From Isoetes taiwanensis (lineage: Eukaryota > Streptophyta > Lycopodiopsida > Isoetales > Isoetaceae): a stretch of 64,000 bases of DNA. Positions 13,201 through 23,380 of this stretch are shown here, in pieces. Below the pieces are notes generated by a model. That model was not told where the DNA came from. It made no database searches and saw only the letters and a program-made list of their open reading frames with translations. Numbering within the stretch: position 1 is the first letter of the stretch; each line of letters starts with the position of its first letter. A program made the translations under genes and the position numbers. The stretch is taken from NCBI GenBank assembly GCA_021234155.1, contig JAJEKV010000073.1:6538083-6602082 (forward strand), written 5' to 3'.

Positions 13201-15088
13201 CACCTAGCTATGGAGCATTATACAACATAGCGAGCTAAACTAATAACAATAAACAATGTTCAACAAACAAAAACCGTGAGTCTGGTACACGCCCAATGCA
13301 AAGTTTGGCACTGACAGTGGTGACGAATGAAATGAGATAACAAAAAATATACCTAGGTTGGGCTAAAAATCCACAAAATAAAGAAAAAACCCAATGCAAC
13401 CCAAGTTATGGGCATGCTAAGCAAAAAGAACCGACAAAATAAGGAATAAAATAACCAAATCTACATACCTCTAGACCACCAAAAAAATGCGCCATCGAAT
13501 GTTGATCTCTAATGTTCTTGTAAATGAAAAGGAACCCAACAATGTCGATGACATAATGCCTGTCCTTGTGAAAATGAGTCGTTCATGTTGTACCTCTAAT
13601 GTTGCCAAATCAAAACTGAGCCCAATATTGTCAACGACATAATACTGACAATAATAAAGATAAGGCGTCGAAAAAACAAATATAGCATACGTAACAAAGC
13701 ACACCTCTACTAGAGCAAAGTCTAACCTTGGCAAAAATAAAACATAAATCATAACCATGACAACAATGACAGAAGTTATTGACTTCAAACTTTGTTCAAC
13801 AAAAAGAAAAAAGGCGAGCATAACGGAATATGGGAGGTGCCACCATTGTTTCCAGGGTCCGCAACAGAAAGGACTTTGCAAGGAGCATTGGCAAGAGAAA
13901 AATGTGTGAATGAAATGAAAGAAAAAAAAAACCGAGAAAAGGCTCGTAACACATGGATCAATAAAGAAACAAATTTGTAAGCAAAGTAAAAATTAGACTA
14001 ATCCCAAGACCATAAGCACAGTAGAAAGCTCGTGAGCACATGGGTCAATAAAGAAACTAATTTATAAGGCTAAAATGATAATCCCAAGACCACAAGCGTA
14101 ATTAAGTCGATGACAAACCATCATTAATCTAAGAGAAAGCCCAAGATGGTACCATTCAAAAGAATAGAATCGCACAAGACCATAACCGAATCAAAGAGAA
14201 CTATATAAACATGGGACACCGTGTTTGGCATCCCATTACTAAGCTACAAAATAGAAAAGATCAAATCAATCGAGGTCGGGCTTAAAGGATCGGGATTTCA
14301 TGCAAAGAAGGCCATGCCCAAATCCAGTAGCATGCTTTTCGGATCGAGGATGCCACCGCCATCAAGATGCCATCGCAACTGGAGATCCAAGATTTCCCAT
14401 CCACTATTGCGCATCCGACGCCAAAGCCCTCCCAAAACCACGGACCAGTAGCATGGCCAAACCTGAGTTGCACGATGCCAAAAACCGGAATAAAAATCTT
14501 ATAGCCATTCTACCTCATCAGAATTGAGACCTCTTTCTCGATAACTTTCCCATAGTTTAGATCGGACAGTTTCGAATCTGTTAAAACTGATGCAAGATTC
14601 GTTAGTACATCAAGATTTGTCTTGCGAGTGTCTTAGGTGAGATAAACCAGAACCGAAGAGCCAGAAATTATGGAAACGAAGATAAAAAAAAGAGCTATCA
14701 CTTGAAAACCATGCCGAGACTGTCTATCATGAACGATTGGAAAAAACCACAGATTGAGCAAACCCATTCACAAAAAACAAACCGATACCCACCTAGGCAA
14801 TCCCGTAAAAAAGAAAAACAAAATCAAAAGAAAAACCCTAAGAGATCGCTATGCCTTATCCACAGATAGATCTGATCCTTTCCCAAAAACGGACCCTAAA
14901 CTTCACAGAGATGCACACAAATCGATTCACACCTAATACTGGAAAAAAAGAAAACCAGATCCAAAGAAAAACCATCATAGATAGCTATGCATCATAAAAC
15001 TGGCCATCATGCCATGAGCAACAGAGCCAAGCGAAAACCCTTAAGCCATCGCCATGAATCATCAAACGAGCCATGATACCATGAGTAG
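10231..15088 (-). other. Purine-rich (+) non-coding interior, LARD-like
   Basis: Nearly 5 kb rich in A and G on the + strand and in pyrimidines on the - strand. There are no pol motifs in any frame; the minus-strand ORFs are hydrophobic F/L/S translations of pyrimidine-rich DNA. Diffuse internal repeats are visible. A 40-bp segment at 10246-10290 recurs near 10893-10935. A stretch near 11900-11975 recurs imperfectly at 12250-12320. One near 13935 recurs at about 14025. With a gag-like fragment on the right and a candidate 3' LTR on the left, this fits a large non-autonomous LTR derivative. No single ORF is supportable. Confidence 0.4.
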
Positions 15089-15676
15089 CTATTGCACCGT
15101 TCCATAGTGTACATGGCTACCATGAGCAGCTGCTGCACCGTTCCATAGTGTAAAGCAACTGGTAACAGACCCCAGGTGATAGAGAAGAACTAGTAGGTAG
15201 GATAGGGAAACTGATAGGATAGAGAAGAAGGAGAAATCTAGCTCAAGAGAACGCCGATGATAGAACAATGAAGAGAGGCTGAATAAATAGGAGGAGTGAC
15301 AAAGGGACGTCCCCATCCAAGGAATGTCGGTTCTATTGCGGCCGCAATAGAACCGTGGCATTAACTTCTCATAAGTTAACCAAGCTCCAGCTTCACTCTC
15401 ATCTTTGAAACATTTTTCAAATTCTGAAAGCTTGCATCCTTTCTTGAAACCATAATCCCTGTAATAGTCTTCAAATATTCTCAAAAAGTGGTTAGCACTC
15501 ATGCTGGAATCAAAGGTAGGCAAGGGAACAGGGACATTCAACTCAAACTGGTATGGCATGTTTTGAAGTAAGCTAGTTGAGAAACTTGAAGGCAATGGCC
15601 TTTCTCTGCAATGATCTGATACATCAACATCTTCTAATGGTTCTGTTTCTGCTGGAAATTTTTGCTTTGGAGCCAT
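15089..15676 (-). pseudogene. Gag-like ORF fragment
   Basis: A 195-residue minus-strand ORF. Residues 48-107 resemble the start of an LTR-element Gag: a PLPTFDSSMS linker, then a helical FLRIFEDYY segment, then AGAWLTYEKL, which matches the usual FxxxFE ... AxxWL pattern. Homology stops exactly at residue 107, where a 28-bp perfect palindrome encodes the next residues. After that the sequence turns hydrophobic and low in complexity. Residues near the C-terminus come from a roughly 40-bp tandem duplication (15078-15160). No zinc knuckle follows. Probably a broken gag of the element to its left. Confidence 0.45.
15328..15355. repeat. 28-bp perfect palindrome with GC core
   Basis: CGGTTCTATTGCGG followed immediately by its exact reverse complement, centred at 15341/15342. 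It begins precisely where the gag-like reading stops being gag-like, so it may mark an insertion or a hairpin-mediated rearrangement. Confidence 0.85.
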
Positions 15677-17421
15677 GAGTTCGAGATCCGTGAAGATCTC
15701 TCAGAGAACCTCAAGATGTTGACCCTAAACCCGGCTTAAAGGTCAACCACAAGGAACCAATTCAAGTTTTCACTCAAATTGGGGTTAGAACCTCCAGATC
15801 ACTTGAGGTGATCAGTCTATGCAAGGAAATCCCAAAACAAGTTCAAAAAGTTCGAAGTTCTATACCTTTCCCATTTCCAAAAAATAGTACCTTTGCCAAA
15901 ACAAATGTGGTGTCGAGATGCATCGATTTTTAAGTCGATGCAATAGACTTGGTCAAAAGTGGTAGTTAACCAACAAGAAAAACCTCGACCAAGTCGGAGA
16001 CTTAATCTGAGTTATTCGAGCTCAAAGTGGGGGTCAAATTTTGGTCAATAGAGGTCAAATGTAGAAAAAAAGGATCAGAAATTGAGATTTGGAGTTGCCA
16101 ATCATCTTTTGAGAAATTCCAAGTAGATAGGTTGCAATGATGCTAGGGAAGAGGGGCAATCAATCAAATCTTCATTTGGATATGTAAAAGTATTTTTGTG
16201 GCTAGATTTGGCAAAATACAAACAAAACTGTCCCAAACCCGAGAGCAATTTTTTTGAATTTGAGCTATACTTGGTATTTTTGAATGATTCCAACTCCTTT
16301 GGACCGCACATGTCCTAAGGATAGATGGCAAGTGGTCCAAAGGAATAGAAAACACACTAGAATTTTCTCGTGAGACTATTTTGTAGCAAGAATTGTAGAA
16401 TAATATATCGTAGATGGATTTGACAACTTGGCAATCGATTTGAATTGATATGGAAGTAAATATATCATGATAATGTAATATAAGGATGCTTCATATCTTT
16501 AAATCACAGGGAAAATAATCTTCTCAAGTCAATAAATAATTTTTGAAGGTAATGTCAATCGGATCTTGTGGATCCAATTGAGGAGAGCTCAAGAACTTCA
16601 AGGATCGTCCCGTATCTTGCTCAAGAATGATCAATGTAGGATCTCGAATACTGGCCTTCAAATTTTTCTCTCGCCTTCGCTTTCCCATGTATATAGATTT
16701 AGATTTTAACCGCTCCGGCATCTTAGAGCTTAAATTTAGGCTTGATTGGATGCTTAGGGGCGGAATATCTGGTAGGTAGTTTTTGAGTCCAAGGCTTCCA
16801 TTCCTGCATGATTCGAAAGCGCTTTTTCAATTTTAGGGTTCTTCAACGTATTTTTCCAGAATTTGCGCGATACGGTGGGTCGTATTTTTGGGAGTATAAA
16901 CCAGAATATGTCAGTATTTAGCCATTTAGAAATGTTAGGCCATGGTTTCAAAGGGTGCCTTATAAAATAATTAGATAGATAGATCAATTGAGGAGATGGC
17001 AACCCCTAATTTTTGAGGAATATGCTAGGCTTAGATACCATGCATTGGGATATTCCATGGGTAGCATGAATATTTAGGGCACAATGGTGGACAAAGCAAA
17101 GTGGTCATAAAATTCCAAGCTAGAAATGGGCTAGGGGTATTTATGAAGGTGTGATAAGAGGGGAAAAGGGATATGAAATAAGGAGGCAAAAGAATTAAGC
17201 AATCAAGGTGTGATTTGGCAAAAAAATGAACAAGGGAAAATATAAGCATAAAGGGGAATATGACTAGGGAAATGGGGTAAGAATATGGATAAAATGACTA
17301 GGAGGTGGAATCTAATGCCATGGGATCTTCCAAACTTTTAACTTCCAATCTTCAAAAATTGTCTTCCAAACTTCATAACCCAGAATCTTCTAGAGCATAT
17401 TCTTGACTAAGCACTTTGACC
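15677..17421. other. No recognisable gene
   Basis: AT-rich sequence with short ORFs only (for example - 16102-16311 and - 16754-17002) and no motif. If the gag-like ORF belongs to a minus-strand element, the leader and 5' LTR should lie here. I see no copy of the 8.7-10.2 kb LTR candidate. Confidence 0.4.
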
Positions 17422-17988
17422 TTAAATAAAGTACCTCATGTGAGTTTTGAACCTTGAGCACATTGTTGTCTTGTAAAATGAACATCCTTTGACCTTCATA
17501 TCAATGTTGACTACCAAGTCCTCTTTTGACTTAGCCTTCCTAACTAGTATGTTGCCCTTTGGGGGCAACACCTCCTCATTACATGTGATTGGATACTTTG
17601 GAAGAGGTATGCCTCTAGGTGCATTGGTCCCCTGAGTTAGATGCAGCTCCAACCTGGGACGCACAGGCAAGATACGCGCCTCACTTCTATTGATCATTAC
17701 ATGGGTGACGTAGTATTGAAATTCCTTAACCATTTTCTTGCTAACCCACCCCCGTTCTTCATAAGCACCCGGTGGAGATATGTGAACTCCCCGATCGACT
17801 TTGGGTACAAAGCGGCTTGGCAAGTGGATGGATCTCAAGAACATGACGATGTGATACACCTTTACAGTTGGCATGCTTGCAATCCTCAATAAAAGATCCG
17901 TATTTTTTTCACCTGCATGTGACAAAAATTGAAATCTAGATGTCAATAAAAACCATTGTAGCATTTTCTGATACTTGCCCCCGCACAA
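17422..17988 (-). CDS. Hypothetical protein, 188 residues, unrecognised
   Basis: The longest ORF of this stretch, with balanced composition. It has basic, soluble-looking segments (KSKEDLVVNIDMKVKGC near residues 152-168), prolines, and a Cys-containing tail (KTTMCSRF). No signal peptide, membrane helix or known domain is visible. The sequence upstream on the minus strand (17988-18130) also reads as lysine-rich coding-like sequence in another frame, so it may be an exon or a decayed retroelement ORF. Function unknown. Confidence 0.3.
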   Translation of the reverse strand: MCGGKYQKMLQWFLLTSRFQFLSHAGEKNTDLLLRIASMPTVKVYHIVMFLRSIHLPSRFVPKVDRGVHISPPGAYEERGWVSKKMVKEFQYYVTHVMINRSEARILPVRPRLELHLTQGTNAPRGIPLPKYPITCNEEVLPPKGNILVRKAKSKEDLVVNIDMKVKGCSFYKTTMCSRFKTHMRYFI

Positions 17989-19568
17989 GAATACCAGATT
18001 TTGTTACTGCTTGCACAATGTTTCTCTTTTCTTTCTGTTTCCGTGCTTCATCTTGTTTGAGTATAGCTAGAATAGCTTCTAGGAAAACAATTGAAGATTT
18101 CCGGATCGATCCTTGTTATGGTTGGCCTTGATATAATCAAAATCCATACCGCTATATCAAGTAGCCTCTCTTCATTGAGTTCGAATAGTGCCACAAGCTC
18201 CTCCATGCCGCCAGATTTTTATCTAGCAAGCAATTGGCATATGATAGCACCCCACCTGCATCAAGGTTAGAGTTCCGAGGTCTAAGCCCCTCTGCTTATT
18301 TCTATCATGCCCTCAGATATCCAGGCTGCACCTTCAAAAATGTCTTTCCTTCAAAAATCTCGTCCATAAAAATCTTTTGTTGGCTTTTCTGGCAGTTCCC
18401 CATGATCATCTGGTAGTTTTCGTGCTGCCCACTTATTTACAACCTCCATGAACTTTGCCCATGGTTCGTCGTGCATAAACGTAAACCGCTTTTAAGCCTT
18501 TAAGTTCTTTGACCTTCAATGTAGTGGTCGCCACTTCAACAAAATCCTGTAATGAAATGCTGGTTAAGATCGCGGTCGCGATTTGATTCAGCAAAAGGTG
18601 AATAGGCTAACCTTCCAAGCTGATGTTACTGCTGTGCCCGTTGGTCCTTGTGGAGGGCAAACCGAAAAGCCTTGTCTTCGATTATGCGCTCTTTGAAGCT
18701 TCTCCACTAGTGGCTCTCTGTACACAGTGTCTACAATTATGTCGTTGCATTGAATAGATAATTGGATGTACTCCCTGTTGGACAGGTTTCCATTGAGCAC
18801 CCGCGTTCTTCTCTTAAGCGAACTTTAGCAAACTCCGTTGTTCAACAACGCCCATCCTGTAGCAAAGGATCCGAAAAGCAAATAATATGCTGGGTTTCGG
18901 AAATAATGTAGAATTTTTGTTGGTAAGCTCCTCGTGTCTCGACCAAGTAATTATTTTCCCCGAAAAGAAAGTAATTTAGTATTTTAATACATAACACTAA
19001 TGTATGTATACAAAGTACTTACTTTATGATGGGGTCAAAAGGCACAACATCTCACCGGAGTAAGAACCTCTCAGGGGCACTTCTTGAAGCTCCTTATTAG
19101 AGTTTGCACGTGATCGTTAGAACGAAATCGCAAGGGCCATTGTAGCCGGAGTCGCCTCGCAATGAAGATACTTACTTTTGTGAACCAATTCACTCCCATT
19201 GTATAATATTTTTTAAACTTCTTCGAGTTTTTTTCCGTTTTCCGCAAGTTTTTTTCCTCAAATAGGTTGAACATCGCCTTCCTCGCATACGAGTAGCGTA
19301 AGGCCAAGTTATTGGAGTTGGAAGTGGCCGCTGGGACACCGATGAGGTAGGCGAGATGACGAAAGGTCGGCTCTTATCATCTACATTTAACTTCCGAAGT
19401 TTAATCTTGAACGTATTTGTCTTCTTTTGTACTGGTTCTTACTTTTCAATATAATGTACTATAGGGGGAGGCATGAGCAATTTCGAGAGCAAAGAGGATC
19501 CACAACCGTTGAAGAAATTGGATTAGCGTAGCAAGTCACAACCGGTTCTTTTGGCAAGTGCGTATGAT
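17989..19568 (-). other. Possible decayed coding sequence, unrecognised
   Basis: Scattered minus-strand ORFs with protein-like composition occur at 18588-18800 (YIQLSIQCNDIIVDT) and 19071-19307 (FNLFEEKNLRKTEKN). They do not connect in one frame and match no family I know. They share strand with the reading at 19569-20139, so together they may be one broken gene. A GC-core palindrome (atcgcg-gt-cgcgat) lies at 18569-18582. Confidence 0.25.
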
Positions 19569-20139
19569 TCACTTAATGCGGCCAATGGAACAACAAATTT
19601 TTTTTAAAGAATCGCACGCAAACCAATTTGTATCCATACGCGAGGGTAGCTTGTTGTCTTTAGTAGCCTTTAAGGCACAAGAAGGAGGCTTCTTATCTAC
19701 CGACAATCCCTTTCTGCACTTGCTGAAGCCTACAAGAAGGTCTCTGTTGCACTTGATATCAGAGAGAGACAAAGAATCATATGATGGCAAAATCCAACCA
19801 TAGCCCTTTGCATTGGGTTGGCACACCCTTGCCACTAGTCGGCTTGTTATGTTTGCTTGCGACCATGATGGAAGAGTCATAGTTCTGCCATCGCAGAATG
19901 TACTCTACAAACTGCAACTGCTGCGTGTCCTCTACGCTACATATAATAGCATCCTGCACGTTATTCTTCGTACCATCCCACATGGCAACGATGATGCCCA
20001 ACTGTTCAAAGTCATCTGGCCCCTTTCCTGTCCTGAAGAAGAGGCAGAGGTCCTTCCTGCGATCCCCATTGATATGTGGTATTGCCTGTGCAATTTCCAT
20101 GCACCACTTCCGACTTTTGTCGGGAGTTACTATGTGCAT
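19569..20139 (-). pseudogene. Unrecognised protein-like reading, frame changes
   Basis: The minus-strand ORF at 19777-20139 (120 residues; motifs KDLCLFFRTGKG, GIIVAMWDG, FVEYILRWQNY) gives way near 19880 to a second frame (19569-19880, 103 residues). Both look like real protein, with mixed composition and aromatic/acidic spacing. I recognise no domain. Either an intron joins them or the gene is frameshifted. A small exon of a host gene or an uncharacterised transposon protein are the main options. Confidence 0.3.
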
Positions 20140-20397
20140 GGGTTCAACGTTTGGCCCTCGAAAGAGGTCAAGTGCTGCATGAAGATGATTAAAAGGTTAA
20201 GGACATCGCCATGGCTTTTACGTTTAGCTAATTTTAAGTTAACAAACATCTTAATACAAAAGAGCCTCCAAGGAACGCCAATCACATCCTTTATATAACT
20301 ATATGCTACTTATTATAAATCAACCCCTCAAAGAAATCGGCCCACGATTAGTGAGGGCACTTGAAACCTCAAACGATAAATATATATGTAAGCAAAC

Positions 20398-20616
20398 ATG
20401 TTAAAACAAAGTCCTTCCAAGGAACGCCGAATCGCATCCTTGGAAGCAATGCAAACAAGAATGTCCCCAGAAGAGTTCTCAAGGATCGCGGCGGCGATTC
20501 TTGAGATAACTATAGGCTATATGTTATTGATAAACGCTCTCGAAATCACCGCGCGATTTTACGAGAGGACTATAGACCTTAAACTTAAACACAAAGAGAT
20601 CGACAAAGATCGCTGA
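20398..20616 (+). CDS. Short hypothetical ORF, 72 residues
   Basis: Contains a hydrophobic stretch (FSRIAAAILEITIGYMLLINALEI, partly encoded by a 13-bp-arm inverted repeat at 20478-20507) followed by a charged tail. It could be a chance ORF created by the palindrome. An imperfect copy of its first 40 bases occurs at 20258-20300, so the area is locally duplicated. No family recognised. Confidence 0.2.
   Translation: MLKQSPSKERRIASLEAMQTRMSPEEFSRIAAAILEITIGYMLLINALEITARFYERTIDLKLKHKEIDKDR
20478..20507. repeat. Inverted repeat with GC core
   Basis: Thirteen-base arms (tctcaaggatcgc / gcgattcttgaga, one mismatch) around a ggcg centre. Related GC-core inverted repeats occur at 15328-15355, 18569-18582, 22029-22042, 22123-22140 and 22203-22220. 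Confidence 0.8.
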
Positions 20617-20814
20617 TCACGATCCCGTCGAGCTCTTTGATTGAAAATATAAGATGCTAATGGTGTGAATTGACTAGTGCTAAAAAAAGGCGCGGAAAAT
20701 ACCTTCTTTAAGAAGGGTTGATCGAGACATGAAGGCGCTGAAAGTTTTTCGAAGGCGCTGGATTATTCGAAGGCGCAAGGAGATTGTAATGAAAAAAATT
20801 GCGAAATGGGCTTA

Positions 20815-21020
20815 AGTAGGCCGGCATCGCCCGTCATAAATACGCCGCCATAAATGCCATGTCATAATTGCACGTGTCAGAATTGCACGTGCGAATTTAA
20901 TGCCGACGACACCCGTCATAAATGGGCCCTCTTAAATGCCCTGTCATAAATGCCCTGACATAAAAGCCCTGTCATAAACGCACCTGTCATAAATTTCCCC
21001 GTCAGAAATGCCCCGCAGCA
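20815..21020 (+). repeat. Degenerate short tandem repeat (cgtcataaatgcc type)
   Basis: About ten imperfect 14-20 base units built around 'gtcataaatgccc', as in tcataaatgccatgtcataa and ccctgtcataaacgcacc, with variants 'gtcagaattgcacgt'. Unit length varies, so this is a diverged minisatellite. Confidence 0.65.
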
Positions 21021-21486
21021 TTAAGACGGGCGCGGAAAAATATTCCCCGTCGACGTAAAAATTCCCGCCATAAGGACGGATACGGATAATACCGGTCAAT
21101 ATGCTTCAGCATAAAATGTAATGCATGATCAGCGACAAACCGCAAAGGGCCCGGGACGTGAGATAGTTGGAGATGTCGACAGGGATAGTGCTTGTAATTT
21201 GAATTTGAATTTGAATTCGTAATTTGAATTCGACAAGGACATTGATTTGAATTTTGAAAAGAAATTTGCCCTCTATGCCACGTTGTTTGGAGCAATTCAT
21301 TCCAAACAAGTTCACGTGGAATTACTAGTTCAGCGCCGAGATTTCTACAGAGGCTAAGGAGGCTACATCGGCGCACCATAATCTAGCAGCTAGACTACAT
21401 ATAAGTGGCGAATACAGGCAAGAACCGGGAGGATTTGAAATGCATGTTAAAATTTACTGTTCGAATTCTGTTTCTCGAATCGTTGC

Positions 21487-21850
21487 ATGCCTTTATAGGG
21501 TCTGTGCATAACTATTCCATCCTACTGTTGCATTCTTGTTGTTTTAGGGATAGTAGTATTCTTCTGGATCATTTGTTGCATGAATTTGATAAGTCACTTA
21601 CCTTCGATTGCATTGTTCTATTCCATGAATTGTTATATGCCTTTAGTAGGTCTATCTAGAATAATTCCATTCTACTGATGCTTTCGTCTAGTTTTTGGGA
21701 CAGTAATATTCTTCTGGATGATTTGTTGCATGAATTTGATAAGTCACTTACCTTCCATTGCATTGTTCTATTCCATGAATTGTTATATGCCTTTAATAGG
21801 TCTGTCTAGAATAATTCCATTCTATTGTATGCCTTTGATAGGTCTGTTGC
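21487..21850 (+). repeat. Tandem repeat, 150-bp unit, about 2.4 copies
   Basis: The phrase atgccttta-tagg recurs at 21487, 21637 and 21787, exactly 150 bases apart. The flanking attccattctact and ttcttctggat-atttgttgcatg blocks are also repeated. Apparent ORFs in it (21405-21659, 21718-21900) are repeat translations rather than genes. Confidence 0.8.
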
Positions 21851-22028
21851 TTTTGTATGAACTATCTTGCTACATAAAGGAAATGCACGTTGCTGCATAA
21901 AGGAAATGCACGTTGCTTGATGCTGTTAGAGAACTTGCAGCATATCGGGACCTTTTTAAAACTCCTAATTTTTGGTACAGAAGATTAGGACTGTTAAGCA
22001 TATCGGGAGCTTCCATCTGCTCAACCAG

Positions 22029-22220
22029 ATCGCGGTCGCGATATATTGCAGTTGTCTTGGAGTACCCGGCTCTTACTAGACCGTGAGTAGGTACCTTTTA
22101 CCGCGGACCGTGGAGTAGAACCAGATCGCGGTCGCGATCTAACGCAAAGAATTTCCGTGCGCTGAGTTGTCCCATCTTTAGATTGACAGATAGTGCTCCA
22201 CCAAATCGCCACGGCGATTT
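22029..22220. repeat. Three GC-core inverted repeats
   Basis: atcgcg-gt-cgcgat at 22029-22042; agatcgcg-gt-cgcgatct (perfect 8-base arms) at 22123-22140; aaatcgcc-ac-ggcgattt (perfect 8-base arms) at 22203-22220. The first two share the preceding 'aacc', so they may be copies of one short unit. Confidence 0.75.
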
Positions 22221-23380
22221 CTTACAGCATTCCATTATATTTTTATGTCAGGATGGACGAATTGAGGTCTATTTTATTCAATGGGACCAAGGTGGGGAGG
22301 CTCGCCTACACAAGTTCACAAAGCACCATAACTTGCCCTTGCCCGAGGGTTTACCAGAGTGTCTGTGGGAAGTCATTCTTGATGGGAGCATTCCGCTGCC
22401 TTATCCGAACCCGAGATTTCAATACTTGCGTAATCCGTAGGGAGTTTTATTTTGTGGCCCGAGAGATGTAACCGGGCTTCAAGATAACACCGCCGCCTCC
22501 ACCCGCCAGACAGATAAAAAAGGTTGTTGTTAGAGGATCCCACGACTCCCTTTGGTTCACTACATCGCCAAGGGGGGCATTTCTAGGAAGAACTTCTTGA
22601 GAGGAATTGCACACTTTTGCATGAATGCTGTGATATGCCTTATGGCTTGGGTGTGATCATCTTTACCGACCCTAATCAAGCAGTTGTTGATACTAGATTA
22701 GGTGATGACTTCCTGGCTGCCACCTTGATGAAGCTATGCCCCATGCCGAAAAGACCGCCAATGAGATGCCAAGCTTGTCTTTGCCGAATGCCACGCTTGC
22801 ACGACTTGGTGAGGTCGCCTAATGCTTTGGTGTTAGTAGACAATGTTGTTGTGTCGACACTCATAAAGACTGTGAGAGAGACAATCATTGAAGAAGAACC
22901 CTATGCCATGCAAATTGAAGTCGAAAAGGCACCCAAGAGGATGTACAGAATGGTGAACCGGAGTCCACGTCATACCGCCGTCACCACTAAAGCTGAGAGA
23001 AAGATCACTGCAGCTTCCATTTTAGACTTTACATCTTCGCTTTATTGCATGCGAAGATGCTGCGCAAACTTCTCCACAAACCGGTGATTAGGTGCATGCG
23101 TAGTTTCTTTTTGGAACTTGAGTGCTTCCTGCAGACCACATTTGTTTTAACATGTTAGACGTTTATTCGAGAACTAACGGACAGTCAAGATGCTCATGCT
23201 AAATAACAAGCAGGTATGTTTGAAAGCATGGCATATAGCCTATGGTATTCCAATGTCCACTTTCTATAAGTGGCGAAGACTTTTCCTTGCTGGTCATAGA
23301 GGAACATGGTAACACGGGGCTCGAAAAGCCGAGGCCTCACACTCTAGCAGGTGAAAGGTCGCGGCCGCCTATGTACATAG
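22221..23380 (+). other. Upstream part of the DUF7869-like locus, frames broken
   Basis: Coding-like fragments occur on the + strand: 22183-22440 (GRIEVYFIQWDQGGEA, LPYPNPRFQYLR) and 22617-23087. They lie directly upstream of the DUF7869-like reading and share its strand, so they may be its N-terminal region or earlier exons. They do not join in one frame and carry no motif that I can name. Confidence 0.3.

Noticed and set aside
20815-21020. CRISPR-like array
   Set aside because: Units are contiguous, degenerate and without unique spacers, in a plant nuclear context; it is a minisatellite.
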